This document shows positions 8,066 to 17,277 of a DNA stretch of 64,000 nt, piece by piece. Under the pieces are notes generated by a model that was not told the origin of the DNA, did no database searches, and saw nothing but the letters and a program-made list of their open reading frames with translations. The DNA is taken from contig CAWBZS010000001.1 of assembly GCA_963793335.1 (NCBI GenBank), positions 372,001 to 436,000 of the forward strand, in the 5' to 3' direction. Source of the DNA: Sva-07 sp963793335. GTDB taxonomy: Bacteria; Actinomycetota; Acidimicrobiia; Acidimicrobiales; Ilumatobacteraceae. Position numbers and translations under genes: made by a program. Each line of letters opens with the position of its first letter. The stretch's first letter is position 1.

Positions 8066-9991
8066 TCAGGGGGCGGCGGTGTGCCGTTCGAACGCCTCGA
8101 TCACGGCGTCGGCTGCCTCCTCGGCGGTCATCGTGCTGGTGTCCACGGTGAGCTCGGCACCCTCCGGGGGCTCATAGGCCGAATCGATGCCGGTGAAGTT
8201 CGCCAACTCGCCACGGCGGGCCTTCGCATACAGGCCCTTCGGGTCGCGCTGCTCGGCGATCTCCAACGGCGTGTCGACGAACACCTCGATGAACTCGCCA
8301 TCCTCCACCGCATCACGGGCCAGGCGACGCTCGGCCCGGAACGGCGAGATGAACGACACCAACACCACGAGGCCGGCGTCGACCATCAGCGCCGACACCT
8401 CGGCCACACGACGGATGTTCTCCACCCGATCGGCATCGGTGAAGCCAAGATCACGATTCAGGCCGTGGCGCACGTTGTCGCCATCGAGCAGGTAGGTCCG
8501 AACCCCCTGCGCGTGCAGCTTCGACTCGACGATGTTCGCGATCGTCGACTTGCCCGAGCCCGACAGCCCGGTGAACCAGAGCACCGCCGGACGATGCTGG
8601 TTCTGGTCGGCCCGGGCGGCCTTGTCGACCTGGACGTCCTGCCAATGAATGTTGTGCGAGCGCCGCAGGGCGAAGTGCAACAGACCAGCGCCGACGGTGA
8701 CGTTCGTCAGCTTGTCGATCACGATGAACCCGCCGGTGTCGCGGTTGACCGCGTACGGATCGAACGGGATCGGCCGATCGAGGCTCACATTGCACACCCC
8801 GATCTCGTTGAGCTCCAACGTGGTGGCAGCGAGATGATCGAGGTTGTTGATGTCGATCCGATGCTTCGGCTGCGAGATCGTCGCGCCCACCGTGCGGGCA
8901 CCGATCTTCACCAGGTACGGCCGCCCCGGCAACATCGCCTCCTCGTGCATCCACACGACATGCGCCTCGAACTGGTCGGCCACCTCGGCCGGGTCGTCAC
9001 CGGCACACAGCAGGTCGCCGCGGCTCACGTCGATCTCGTCGGCCAACGTGATCGTCACCGACTGGCCGGCGATCGCCTCGTCGAGATCGCCATCCATCGT
9101 GACGATGCGCTCGACCGTGCTGGTCGTGCCGGCAGGCAACACCCGAATCGGGTCGCCGGGCTTGATCGAGCCGCCGACGATCCGGCCCGAGAACCCGCGG
9201 AAGTCGAGGTTCGGGCGATTCACCCACTGCACCGGCATCCGGAAGCTCGCCTCGGCCAGGTCGTCGTCGACCGGCACCGTCTCGAGGAAGCCGAGCAGGG
9301 TCGGGCCGTGATACCACGGCGTGTTCGCACTCTGGTCCACGATGTTGTCGCCCTTGAGCGCCGACAGCGGGATGAACGTGATGTCGTCGAGCCCGATCCG
9401 GCGGGCGAAGTCGGTGTACTCCTCCTCGATCGCCGCGAACGTCTCGTGCGAGTAGTCCATCAGGTCCATCTTGTTGATGGCCACCACCACCCGCTTGATG
9501 CCCAGCAGCGACACCAGGAAGCTGTGGCGGCGGGTCTGGGTGAGCACGCCCTTGCGGGCATCCACGAGGATCACGGCCACGTCGGCCGTCGAGGCACCGG
9601 TGACCATGTTGCGCGTGTACTGCTCGTGGCCCGGGGTGTCGGCCACGATGAACTTGCGATGCTCGGTCGCGAAGAAGCGGTAGGCGACATCGATCGTGAT
9701 GCCCTGCTCGCGCTCCGCCGACAGCCCGTCGAGCAGCAGCGCGAAGTCGAGATCGCCACCCTGCGTGCCCACCTTCGCCGAGTCGACCTCCAGCGCTGCG
9801 AGATGATCCTCGAACACCAGGTGGGTCTCGTACAGCAGCCGCCCGATCAGGGTGCTCTTGCCGTCGTCGACGCTGCCGCAGGTGATGAACCGCAACAGGC
9901 TCTTGTACTGATGCTGCGTGAGGTACTCGTCGATGTTCTCGGCGATCAACTCATGGGCCTTCGATGCTGCGTTCGATCCGTGCTCGGCCAT
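8066..9991 (-). CDS. cysNC: Bifunctional sulfate adenylyltransferase GTPase subunit / APS kinase
   Basis: The 641-residue protein has an N-terminal EF-Tu-like GTPase (GSVDDGKST at about 39-47, DTPGHEQYTRN, NKMDLMD) and beta-barrel domains, then an APS kinase domain from about residue 470 (GLSGSGKSTIAN, LDGDNVRHGLNRDLGF, and the lid region PKGLYAKARRG). CysN couples GTP hydrolysis to APS formation with CysD; the kinase domain phosphorylates APS to PAPS in the cytoplasm. The ATG shares one base with the cysD stop (TGATG), so the two are translationally coupled. Fused NC proteins are common in Actinobacteria. No APS or PAPS reductase gene is in the window, so the PAPS may serve sulfation or reduction encoded elsewhere. 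Confidence 0.95.
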   Translation of the reverse strand: MAEHGSNAASKAHELIAENIDEYLTQHQYKSLLRFITCGSVDDGKSTLIGRLLYETHLVFEDHLAALEVDSAKVGTQGGDLDFALLLDGLSAEREQGITIDVAYRFFATEHRKFIVADTPGHEQYTRNMVTGASTADVAVILVDARKGVLTQTRRHSFLVSLLGIKRVVVAINKMDLMDYSHETFAAIEEEYTDFARRIGLDDITFIPLSALKGDNIVDQSANTPWYHGPTLLGFLETVPVDDDLAEASFRMPVQWVNRPNLDFRGFSGRIVGGSIKPGDPIRVLPAGTTSTVERIVTMDGDLDEAIAGQSVTITLADEIDVSRGDLLCAGDDPAEVADQFEAHVVWMHEEAMLPGRPYLVKIGARTVGATISQPKHRIDINNLDHLAATTLELNEIGVCNVSLDRPIPFDPYAVNRDTGGFIVIDKLTNVTVGAGLLHFALRRSHNIHWQDVQVDKAARADQNQHRPAVLWFTGLSGSGKSTIANIVESKLHAQGVRTYLLDGDNVRHGLNRDLGFTDADRVENIRRVAEVSALMVDAGLVVLVSFISPFRAERRLARDAVEDGEFIEVFVDTPLEIAEQRDPKGLYAKARRGELANFTGIDSAYEPPEGAELTVDTSTMTAEEAADAVIEAFERHTAAP

Positions 9992-10957
9992 CAGAAGTGA
10001 CCTTCCTGCTTCTTCTTCTCCAACGAACTGATGCCGTCGTGGTCGGCCACACGACCCTGACGCTCCGACGTGGTGGCCAGCAGCATCTCCTGGATGATGC
10101 CCGGCAACGTGTCGGCGGTCGGACTCGATCGCGCCGGTGAGCGGGTAGCACCCCAGCGTGCGGAACCTGACGGTGCGCATCTCCGGCACCTCCCCCGGCT
10201 CCAGCGTCATCCGGTCGTCGTCGACGACGATCAGCGTGCCGTCACGCTCGATCACCGGGCGCGGCCTCGCGAAGTAGAGGTCGACCAGCGGGATCTGCTC
10301 GAGATGGATGTACTGCCACACGTCGAGTTCGGTCCAGTTCGAGATCGGGAACACCCGCACCGTCTCGCCCTTGCTGCGCCGGCCGTTGTACAGCTGCCAG
10401 AGTTCGGGCCGCTGACGCTTCGGGTCCCACTGGTGCTGCGGGCTGCGGATCGAGAACACCCGCTCCTTGGCCCGCGACTTCTCCTCGTCGCGCCGCGCCC
10501 CGCCGAACATCACGTCGAACCTGCGCTCGTCGACCACCTGCTTGAGCCCCTCGGTCTTCCACATGTCGGTGTGCGTGGCCGAGCCGTGATCGATCGGGTT
10601 GATGTTCTTCTCGATGCACTCCGGATTGAGGTGCACGATCAGCTCCATCCCGTGCGCCTTGGCCTGCTCGTCACGGAACTCGTACATCGCCTGGAACTTC
10701 CACAGCGTGTCGACGTGCACCATCGGCATCGGCGGAACCGACGGGTAGAACGCCTTCACCGCCAGACGCAACAGCACCGAGCTGTCCTTGCCCATCGAGT
10801 ACAGCAGCGCCGGGCGCTCGGCCTCCGACACCGCCTCACGCATGATGTGGATCGCCTCCGCTTCGAGGCGCTGCAGGTGCGTCAGCCGCCCCGCGGTCAG
10901 CGTCGGCACGTCGTGCGCCTGACTCGCTTGATCGGTGTTCGTTGCGGCAGCTGCCAT
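9991..10957 (-). CDS. cysD: Sulfate adenylyltransferase subunit 2 (frameshifted)
   Basis: The PP-loop is present as YSMGKDSSVLLRL, with MVHVDTLWKF, FGGARRDEEKSRAKERVFS and FPISNWTELDVWQYI following, all hallmarks of CysD. One extra base near 10118 (plus strand) throws the frame after CYPLTGAIESD; reading past it gives the normal CysD end ADTLPGIIQEMLLATTSERQ ... EKKKQEGHF with a TGA at 9993-9991. Uncorrected, the frame runs on into cysN, giving a false CysD-CysN fusion. ATG 10957 is chosen over ATG 10972 because AAGGAG lies 5 bases before it. The corrected product is about 321 residues. With CysN it makes APS from ATP and sulfate. Confidence 0.9.
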
Positions 10958-10974
10958 CGGGGCTCCTTGCATCG

Positions 10975-10999
10975 ATTCTCCATTAACCCGGGGGAGAAT
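10975..10999 (-). promoter_or_regulatory. Inverted repeat, candidate Rrf2 operator of cysD
   Basis: ATTCTCC and GGAGAAT (7-base perfect arms, 11 bases apart) lie between the cysD promoter and start and overlap the end of the -10 element. Dyads of this size at a promoter suit repression by a dimeric Rrf2 protein such as the one encoded at 12036-12503. Binding is inference. Confidence 0.45.
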
Positions 11000-11025
11000 G
11001 TAGGGAACCGTGCGCCATCCGTCAA
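10997..11025 (-). promoter_or_regulatory. cysD promoter
   Basis: On the minus strand TTGACG (11025-11020) and TACATT (11002-10997) are separated by 17 bases, a good sigma70-type match and the best conventional promoter seen in the window. Transcription would start near 10990, inside the dyad. Confidence 0.65.
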
Positions 11026-11062
11026 GGGCACACGCGGATCTCGGTGCTGTGCGTCTCGCTGC

Positions 11063-12046
11063 TCAGCCGAGTACGTGTTGGACCGCGGCGAGCACCTCGT
11101 CGTGGAATCGGCCATCGGTGGCCACCACCCCACGGTTGTGCTCCAGCCGGGCACCGTGGCGGAAGTCGAGCGGTGCGCCGGTGACATCGGTGACCCGTCC
11201 CCCGGCCTGCTCCACCACGAACATGCCAGCAGCGTGATCCCAGATCTTCTCGCGGTAGTCGGCCCGGGTCGGCAGGCGCAGGTAGATCGACGCATCACCC
11301 CGAGCGACGGCCGCGTACTTGCACTGGCTGTCGATGCGATACGGCTCCGTCGCGAGCCCCAGCGCTGCGGCGATCAGCGCCGAGTCGTCCTGGTTCGAGT
11401 GGCCGGATTCCACCGACTCGACCAGCCGCGCCTCGCGCAGCGTCGCCGGCGCCGCCACCCCGACCGGTTGCGCGTCCACGGACGCGCCGAACCAGGCTTG
11501 GCAGCTGCCGTCGACCGCCAGGAAGATCGCCCCACGCGAACCGTCGGGGTTCGGGAGGTTCGGGCAGCCCAGCACCCCGAGGCGCACCTGCGAATCGACG
11601 ATCAGCGCCAACGCGATCGCGTACTGATCGCCGCGCAGGAAGCCCTTGGTGCCATCGATCGGGTCGAGCGTCCAGTAGCGATCGGCGCTCCCGTCCGACG
11701 AGCCCGCCGAGATCCACTCGAGCACCTCGCTGGCCGAGGCCCCGGCCCGGTGTCCGCCGACGAGGCCGACCACACCGTCGAGCAGCGCGGCGTTGCCCGG
11801 CTCACGCAGCTCCGACGCCTCCTCCTCGCCGACCATGGCGATGTCGCCCAGCGCATCGACGAGCTCGGCGCACACGACGGCCTGGGCGGCATAGTCGGCC
11901 ACGGTCACCGGGCTGAGATCGTCCTTGGTGAGCGTGTCGCCCGCCACCAGCCGCCCCTGCGCGCCATCGCACAGCGCCGAGGCCGCCCGCACCGCGGCCA
12001 CCGCCGCCTCGATCTCCGTGGTGTGGACCGGTGACTCAGTCGCCAT
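11063..12046 (-). CDS. cysQ: 3'(2'),5'-bisphosphate nucleotidase (CysQ)
   Basis: This 327-residue member of the inositol-monophosphatase superfamily has the metal-binding motifs GEEE (about 73-76), DPIDGTKGFLRG (about 128-139) and KIWDHAAG near the C-terminus. The enzyme removes the 3'-phosphate of PAP (and PAPS), preventing build-up of the by-product of sulfate assimilation. It starts at ATG 12046, overlapping the rrf2 end by 11 bases, and is followed after a 105-base gap with its own promoter by cysD, so regulator, CysQ and CysDNC form one functional group. Confidence 0.92.
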   Translation of the reverse strand: MATESPVHTTEIEAAVAAVRAASALCDGAQGRLVAGDTLTKDDLSPVTVADYAAQAVVCAELVDALGDIAMVGEEEASELREPGNAALLDGVVGLVGGHRAGASASEVLEWISAGSSDGSADRYWTLDPIDGTKGFLRGDQYAIALALIVDSQVRLGVLGCPNLPNPDGSRGAIFLAVDGSCQAWFGASVDAQPVGVAAPATLREARLVESVESGHSNQDDSALIAAALGLATEPYRIDSQCKYAAVARGDASIYLRLPTRADYREKIWDHAAGMFVVEQAGGRVTDVTGAPLDFRHGARLEHNRGVVATDGRFHDEVLAAVQHVLG

Positions 12047-12503
12047 GGCGTTGCTCCGTCGTTTGTCGGTAGGTACTGGCCAGCGCAGCGACCTCGGCGG
12101 GAAGTTCACCCGACACCAGGTCGGCGAGCGACACGGTCTCGAGCACCTGCCGCAGGCTGCCCCTGACCGCCATCCACACCGTCGGCAACGTCTCCGCAGG
12201 CGCCGGGTAGCTGAGATCGCGCAGACTCGCATCGTGCACATCGGCGAGCGGGCCATCGATCGCCCGGAAGATGTCGGCCAACGAAATGCCGGCAGCCGGC
12301 CGCGACAGTGAGAAGCCGCCGTCAGGCCCACGCTTCGAGCGCACGAGCTCCGCCCGCTTCAGGTCTCGGAAGATGTCGAGCAGGACCTTGAGCGAGATGT
12401 GCTGGCTGGTCGCGATCGCCTCGGCCTTCATCGACGGGTCCGGGCTCGCCGCGAGCTCGGCCATCGCCCGCACCGCGTTGTCGACCCGCTCGGAGATCCT
12501 CAC
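12036..12503 (-). CDS. Rrf2-family transcriptional regulator (CymR-like)
   Basis: The 155-residue protein has the Rrf2 winged helix-turn-helix (RISERVDNAVRAMAEL at the start, AIATSQHISLKVLLDIFRDL, LVRSKRGPDGGFSLSRP) and the following dimerisation helix region. It contains no cysteine, so it cannot carry an Fe-S cluster as IscR or NsrR do; it is more like CymR, the cysteine-metabolism repressor. GTG 12503 is chosen because homologues begin with RISERVD-like sequence and TAGCGT lies 8 bases upstream; the longer open frame upstream is arginine/proline-rich and unlike coding sequence. Overlap with cysQ suggests it regulates its own sulfate-assimilation operon and probably cysDNC. Confidence 0.88.
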   Translation of the reverse strand: MRISERVDNAVRAMAELAASPDPSMKAEAIATSQHISLKVLLDIFRDLKRAELVRSKRGPDGGFSLSRPAAGISLADIFRAIDGPLADVHDASLRDLSYPAPAETLPTVWMAVRGSLRQVLETVSLADLVSGELPAEVAALASTYRQTTEQRHGD

Positions 12504-12838
12504 GACCGGCGACGCTACCCGAGGCCACGTTTCGCCGGCCCGATGCCCCCGGGATTCCCTCGCCCCGTGCGATCTCGGGGGCCGACGCCCGGGAATGCGG
12601 GACCGAGGGCACCAAGATCGCAACGCGATGAGCAGGTTCACTGCGCGTGCCCGATCCGCAGCACTCCCTGGGGCGTCCGAGTGAGAATTCGAATGTCGCC
12701 AGACAACGACTACTCGTCGAAACCTCAGCACGTCTCGAGAAATCAACGTACACTTGTTGCTTTTCTGCCTCTTGTAGCGTACTCTTGTTTGTACCGACTC
12801 CCCTCCGAATCTGACTCACCCGTTGGAAGGAGGACAAC
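12504..12838. other. Divergent intergenic region between rrf2 and the DUF222/HNH gene
   Basis: The 335 bases hold a -10-like element for rrf2 near one end and, from about 12700, an AT-richer stretch before the DUF222/HNH gene containing TTGTTG, TTGTTT and repeated GTAC. No small gene with convincing codon bias was seen. Confidence 0.5.
12512..12517 (-). promoter_or_regulatory. -10 element (TAGCGT) of rrf2
   Basis: TAGCGT on the minus strand is followed by 8 bases and GTG 12503, consistent with a leaderless message and with that start codon. Confidence 0.45.
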
Positions 12839-14329
12839 ATGCAGCACCCCGAACTGATCGCCAGCGTCGAACGGTTGGCCCACATCGACACCGACACCCT
12901 CGATCGCGACGAACTCGCCGACGTCGTCGCCCACACCGCTCGCATACGCGGCTGGCTCGACGCGCTCGAGCTGCGCTGCACCCGACGTGGCCGCACCCTC
13001 GCCGACACCGGCCGCGCCGAATCGGCCGCCAACCTCCTCGCCGCCAGTTCGAACCGATCGAGCCGAGAAGCCGCACAGATCGCCCAACGCGAGGCCATCG
13101 CTGACGCCATGCCCACCTTCGAAGACGGCCTCGACCAAGGCACCGTCTCCGCCGGCCACCTCGACGCCATCGCCAACGCCACACGCTCCGCTCCGCCGGG
13201 CGTGCGAGCTGCGTTCGCCGCTCACGAACATGAACTGATCGACCAGGCCGCCACCGACACCATCGACACGTTCACCCGTCGATGCCGTGCGCTCGTCGCC
13301 CAACTCACGAGCGAACTCACGGACAACGACGCCAGCGAACTCGATCGCCAGCGGGCCGCCTCCCACATCCGCCGCTGGGTGACCGCCGGCGACGGCATGC
13401 ACCACACCCAACTCGCGCTCGACCCACTCCGCGACGAGATCGTCTGGAACGCCGTCAACCGCTCCCTGCGATCACTCCAACAACGCGACGGCAACGCCCG
13501 CACCCCCTGGAATCAGCTCCAGATCAACGCCTTCGTCGGCACCGTACTCGGCAGCCCCGGCGCGCCGACCACCACGACCACCAGCACGGCCTCGGCCACG
13601 CCGCCAGCAACGCCGCCAGCACCCAGCCCGGCGGCCGACATCGCCAACGACCTGCTTGCGGCGCTCGACGCGCACGGCTCCCCAGACACCCACGACCGCC
13701 CGGCCACCGATGCGGACCGCAAGCCAGCCACTGTCGGATGCGACGACCACACCGCACTCGCCGCCATCGGACACGGCATCACCGAAGTCAGCGTGCTGAT
13801 CGACCTGTCGACGCTCACGGACGGGCTCCACGACCACAGCGTCTGCGAAACCGAAGACGGCATCGCACTACCGGTGTCGACCGTCCGACGGCTCTGCTGC
13901 GACGCCGACGTCATCCCCGTCGTACTCGGGGGCAACGGTGAAACCCTCGACGTCGGCCGGTCCCGCCGCACCGTCAGCCGGGCGCAACGCCGGGCGCTGC
14001 GAGCCATGCACCGCACCTGCGCCCACCCCCAGTGCAGCGTGCCCTACTCACACTGCAAGATCCACCACATCCGATGGTGGTGGCGCGACCGCGGCCCCAC
14101 CGACATCGACAACCTCCTCCCACTCTGCGAACGCCACCACCACCTCGTCCACGAAGGCGGCTGGACCCTCACCATGACCGGCGACCGCATCGCCACCTGG
14201 ACCCGACCCGACGGCACCATCCACCACCGCGGAACCACCATCGATCGACGAGCGCACTCCCGCCACTCCGCAACGTCGAACTCGCGACCGCCAGCACCAG
14301 CCGCGACGAACCACGCACGCGCCGGATGA
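12839..14329 (+). CDS. DUF222/HNH endonuclease family protein, 13E12-type
   Basis: The 496-residue protein has an N-terminal DUF222 helical region (about 1-260), an Ala/Pro/Thr-rich linker and a C-terminal HNH nuclease motif: HRTCAHPQCSVPYSHCKIHH (about residues 391-410), WRDRGPTDIDNLLPLCERHH and HHLVHEGGW. The paired cysteines for structural zinc and the H-N-H residues are present, so it may be an active nuclease. An unusually strong Shine-Dalgarno AAGGAGG (12827-12833) lies 5 bases before ATG 12839. It is the intact counterpart of the frameshifted gene at 6467, to which it is clearly related in architecture. A 47-nt hairpin starts 26 bases after its stop. Biological role unknown; such genes multiply in actinobacterial genomes. 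Confidence 0.9.
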   Translation: MQHPELIASVERLAHIDTDTLDRDELADVVAHTARIRGWLDALELRCTRRGRTLADTGRAESAANLLAASSNRSSREAAQIAQREAIADAMPTFEDGLDQGTVSAGHLDAIANATRSAPPGVRAAFAAHEHELIDQAATDTIDTFTRRCRALVAQLTSELTDNDASELDRQRAASHIRRWVTAGDGMHHTQLALDPLRDEIVWNAVNRSLRSLQQRDGNARTPWNQLQINAFVGTVLGSPGAPTTTTTSTASATPPATPPAPSPAADIANDLLAALDAHGSPDTHDRPATDADRKPATVGCDDHTALAAIGHGITEVSVLIDLSTLTDGLHDHSVCETEDGIALPVSTVRRLCCDADVIPVVLGGNGETLDVGRSRRTVSRAQRRALRAMHRTCAHPQCSVPYSHCKIHHIRWWWRDRGPTDIDNLLPLCERHHHLVHEGGWTLTMTGDRIATWTRPDGTIHHRGTTIDRRAHSRHSATSNSRPPAPAATNHARAG

Positions 14330-14628
14330 CCGGGCCGACGCGGGCGCCTCACTGCATCTCGGTGGCGTGAGTCCAGCAATCGCGACCTGACGCCACCGAG
14401 ATCTCGAGCGGCAGTCGGATCAGCGCGACCCGCTGCTGCCGCCCAGCCGCAGGTGCGGTCCCGGTCCACCACCAACACGTCGAACCCAGGTTGGGTGACG
14501 GCCATGGCAGTGCGCATGACCGCAGCGCCCCGAGCACCAGCTGACGCTGATGGCGAATCGACGCGTTCCGTGTTCACGATGCGAATCGCCCACTGCCCAG
14601 GCACCAGAGGTGCACAACAGGAGCAGTG
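14330..14628. other. Intergenic region with one hairpin
   Basis: Apart from the 47-nt hairpin at 14356-14402 and the Shine-Dalgarno AGGAG at 14619-14623 for the next gene, I see no supported gene here. Confidence 0.5.
14356..14402. repeat. 47-nt hairpin element (related core to family A)
   Basis: Perfect 13-base arms (ATCTCGGTGGCGT and its complement) enclose 21 bases. On the minus strand the interior contains GGTCGCGATTG, similar to GGTTGCGAATC / GGTTGCGGATC in the interiors of the 47-nt elements at 19385 and 20401, although the arms differ. It lies 26 bases after an HNH-nuclease gene and could also work as a terminator. Confidence 0.6.
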
Positions 14629-17277
14629 ATGAACCACCGAACCGATCACCCATCGCAACCGCGACCGGGCCGACGACCACGAGCTGGGCACCGGCGCCCG
14701 GTGCGCGTCGACGTCGCGTCGACGTTGATCTGGCTGGGCGTCGTTGCGCTGCTCCTCATCGGGGGCGCGGGTCCAGCGCCCACCACGCAGGCCGCTCCCC
14801 CACCTGCAGACCGGGTGTCGCATGGTGCCGCAGGAACCGCCCGCAACGGGGTGGGCGGGTCGATCGCCCCGTCGCCGACGAGCGCGTCATGGCCGGGCAC
14901 GGGGAACGACCGCAACGGAGGGCCGTTCGCCTTCATCGGAGCGCAGTACGGATCGCTCTGGAGCATCCCCGCCTCGAGCAACAACTCGCTCGGCGTCGGC
15001 TACTGCGTGATGGAAGACGTCGGCGGCGAAGGCGTCGTGTCGCTCCAGCCCGACCCTGCGCTGTGGGATGCCAGCGAGATGGCGAAGGCTGCGGCGTTGA
15101 TGTCGACCTTCGGGGGCGATCGCGTGGTTCCCTACGGCATCGACGCGTCAGGGCCCTACGACGTGGCATCGGGCGAATGGGCGCAGCCGACGCTGTTCGG
15201 CGCCGGCGAGTACACCCGCCGCCGCCACGTCGCGGTGAACTTCGGGGTGAAGATGTTCGTGGAGGACGTCAGCCCGTCCGGTGTCGCTGCCGGCCGCAAG
15301 CTCGCACGCGACAGCGCCGTCGTCGACGGATCGGGCGACAACTACCCGGCGCTGCGAGCCGGGTACGACATGGCGCAGCGCCTCACCCGCGTCGCCGAGA
15401 TCCAGCACGCCGTCGGCGGCGTCCGTCTCGACCTGCAGTGGGAGACGTCCGACGGCGAGGCCCCGCGCACGCCCGGCACCTACGCGTTGGAGGTGCGTGT
15501 GACCGACGCTGCCGGCAAGCCGGTCGGCCTCGTCCCGGTGGTGCAGGTGTCGGAGGTCGGGCTCGACGGCAAGCGATCGATCGGCGCCGTGGCGGCACAC
15601 GACGCGTCGACGTCGACCGGTGACGACGACGCACGACGAGCAGCGGCGGTCGCGACCGGGTGGCCGACGATGGACATGGCGCAACGAATGGCCGACGACG
15701 ACCGGTTCCTGCTCGGCGCGGCGCCGGCGAGTGCAGCGGTCACCGACACCGACGGCAGCGCTCGTTTCGATGTCACGATCGACCGGGAGCGGTGGGAGCT
15801 CGGGTTCCACGCGCAGGCCCCCACCGACGACGTGTCGCTCTACGCGGGCACGGGCATCCAGGGGCAGATCACCTGGACCGGCCCACCGCAGTCGGCCACC
15901 GCCCACCAGGTGGCGCCGGCTCCGTTGCTCGGCCTGGCCGCCGTCCGCAAGGTGATCGAGCCCGCCGACCTCGCTGCGAACCGAGATCTCTCGGGGTTCG
16001 AGTTCGTCGTCACGACCACCGACGGAGCGAGCCTCGGCGCCGACGGTGGCGACCTGGTGGCGCGCACCGACGAACTCGGTGTGACACCTCCGGTCGAACT
16101 TCCTGCCGGCCGGTACCGCGTCACCGAGGCAGCGGTGCCCGACTGGGCCGACGCGCTCGTCGACACCGGCCCGATCGAGTTCGACCTCCAACCGGACGGC
16201 ACCGACACGATCGCCGAGGTCGCCTACACCAACCTCGAACCGACGGCGACGATCGTCACCGCAGCCAGCGACGCCGACGACGGCGACCAGATCATCGATC
16301 TCACGCTCGGCGATGCCACGATCGTCGACCGGATCACCTACACGGGTCTGGTCCCCGGCACCGCCTACGTCGCCGCCGGTGAACTGATGCTGCTCACTGC
16401 GGTACCGCCGGGCGCCGACGCAGCGACGGAACCGATGGCGACCGGGATCGTGGGCTCGACGTCGTTCACGGCCGACGCGTCGGAGGGCAGCGTCGACGTG
16501 CTGTTCGTCGTGCCCGCCGACACGGTGCTGGCCGGACATGCGCTGGTGGCGTACCAGCACATCGAGGTCGAGGGATCCGGACGTCGCGTCGCCACCCACC
16601 ACGACCCCGCAGCGCTCGAACAGACCATCTGGCTGCCGTTCATCTCGACCACGCTGCTGCCCGACCGCCCCGATGCGGGAGCCGGCTCCGGTCGGGCTGC
16701 GAACGATCCCGTCCATCCGGGCGACGCGCTGATCGACCATCTGACGGCGTACGGGCTGCGTCCCGACCGTCGGTACCGCACCGACCTCACGCTGCACGAA
16801 CGGCTCGCCGACGGCACCTGCGTGGCCACCGGCGTCGCGGCGAGCACGGTGTTCGACGTCCACGCCGACGTACCGTCGATCGCAACGAGCGTGGGAGGCT
16901 TCGATGCTCCGCACACCGGTGTGTTCGTGGCGTTCCAAGTCATCTCGATGCTCGACGAATCCGGCGAGCGGGTGGTCGCCCGACATGCCGACTGCGACAG
17001 CGTCACGCAGCGCATCGACGTCGTCGACCCGCCCGCACCGACGCCGACCACGGTGCCGCCGTCGACGACCAGCGAGCCGTCGCCGACCACCTCCGTCGCC
17101 ACCACCCCCTCGCCGACCTCGGCGCCCACGCCCACCGCAGCGCCTGCGCCGCGAACGGTGGGCACGCTCTCACGGACCGGCACCGATGCGAGCACGGCGC
17201 TGGCCGCCGTCGGCCTCGCGCTGCTGGGGATCGGCGTCGCACTCATCACGGTGGTTCGACGACCCCGGACACGCTGA
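14629..17277 (+). CDS. VaFE-repeat surface-anchored adhesin-like protein
   Basis: The 882-residue protein has an N-terminal signal/anchor (VASTLIWLGVVALLLIGG near residues 28-45), a long domain with a TQXA/thioester-like appearance (GYCVMEDVGGEG, about 120), SpaA/prealbumin-like segments (KVIEPADLAANRDLSGFEF, LPAGRYRVTEAAVPDWADAL), then two VaFE-type Ig-like repeats (SDADDGDQIIDLTLGDATIV ... GHALVAYQHIEVEGSGRRVA) that form intramolecular bonds in Gram-positive pili and adhesins. It ends with a Pro/Thr/Ser-rich wall-spanning stretch, LSRTGTD (an LPXTG-like sortase motif), a membrane helix and RRPRTR. So it is probably displayed on the cell surface, linked by a sortase. ATG 14629 is chosen because AGGAG sits 5 bases before it. 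Single gene; no sortase nearby. Confidence 0.8.
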   Translation: MNHRTDHPSQPRPGRRPRAGHRRPVRVDVASTLIWLGVVALLLIGGAGPAPTTQAAPPPADRVSHGAAGTARNGVGGSIAPSPTSASWPGTGNDRNGGPFAFIGAQYGSLWSIPASSNNSLGVGYCVMEDVGGEGVVSLQPDPALWDASEMAKAAALMSTFGGDRVVPYGIDASGPYDVASGEWAQPTLFGAGEYTRRRHVAVNFGVKMFVEDVSPSGVAAGRKLARDSAVVDGSGDNYPALRAGYDMAQRLTRVAEIQHAVGGVRLDLQWETSDGEAPRTPGTYALEVRVTDAAGKPVGLVPVVQVSEVGLDGKRSIGAVAAHDASTSTGDDDARRAAAVATGWPTMDMAQRMADDDRFLLGAAPASAAVTDTDGSARFDVTIDRERWELGFHAQAPTDDVSLYAGTGIQGQITWTGPPQSATAHQVAPAPLLGLAAVRKVIEPADLAANRDLSGFEFVVTTTDGASLGADGGDLVARTDELGVTPPVELPAGRYRVTEAAVPDWADALVDTGPIEFDLQPDGTDTIAEVAYTNLEPTATIVTAASDADDGDQIIDLTLGDATIVDRITYTGLVPGTAYVAAGELMLLTAVPPGADAATEPMATGIVGSTSFTADASEGSVDVLFVVPADTVLAGHALVAYQHIEVEGSGRRVATHHDPAALEQTIWLPFISTTLLPDRPDAGAGSGRAANDPVHPGDALIDHLTAYGLRPDRRYRTDLTLHERLADGTCVATGVAASTVFDVHADVPSIATSVGGFDAPHTGVFVAFQVISMLDESGERVVARHADCDSVTQRIDVVDPPAPTPTTVPPSTTSEPSPTTSVATTPSPTSAPTPTAAPAPRTVGTLSRTGTDASTALAAVGLALLGIGVALITVVRRPRTR

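Noticed and set aside
8066..10972. Single CysD-CysN-CysC fusion protein
   Set aside because: The apparent fusion comes from one extra base near 10118; the normal CysD C-terminus and stop are present in another frame and overlap the cysN ATG.
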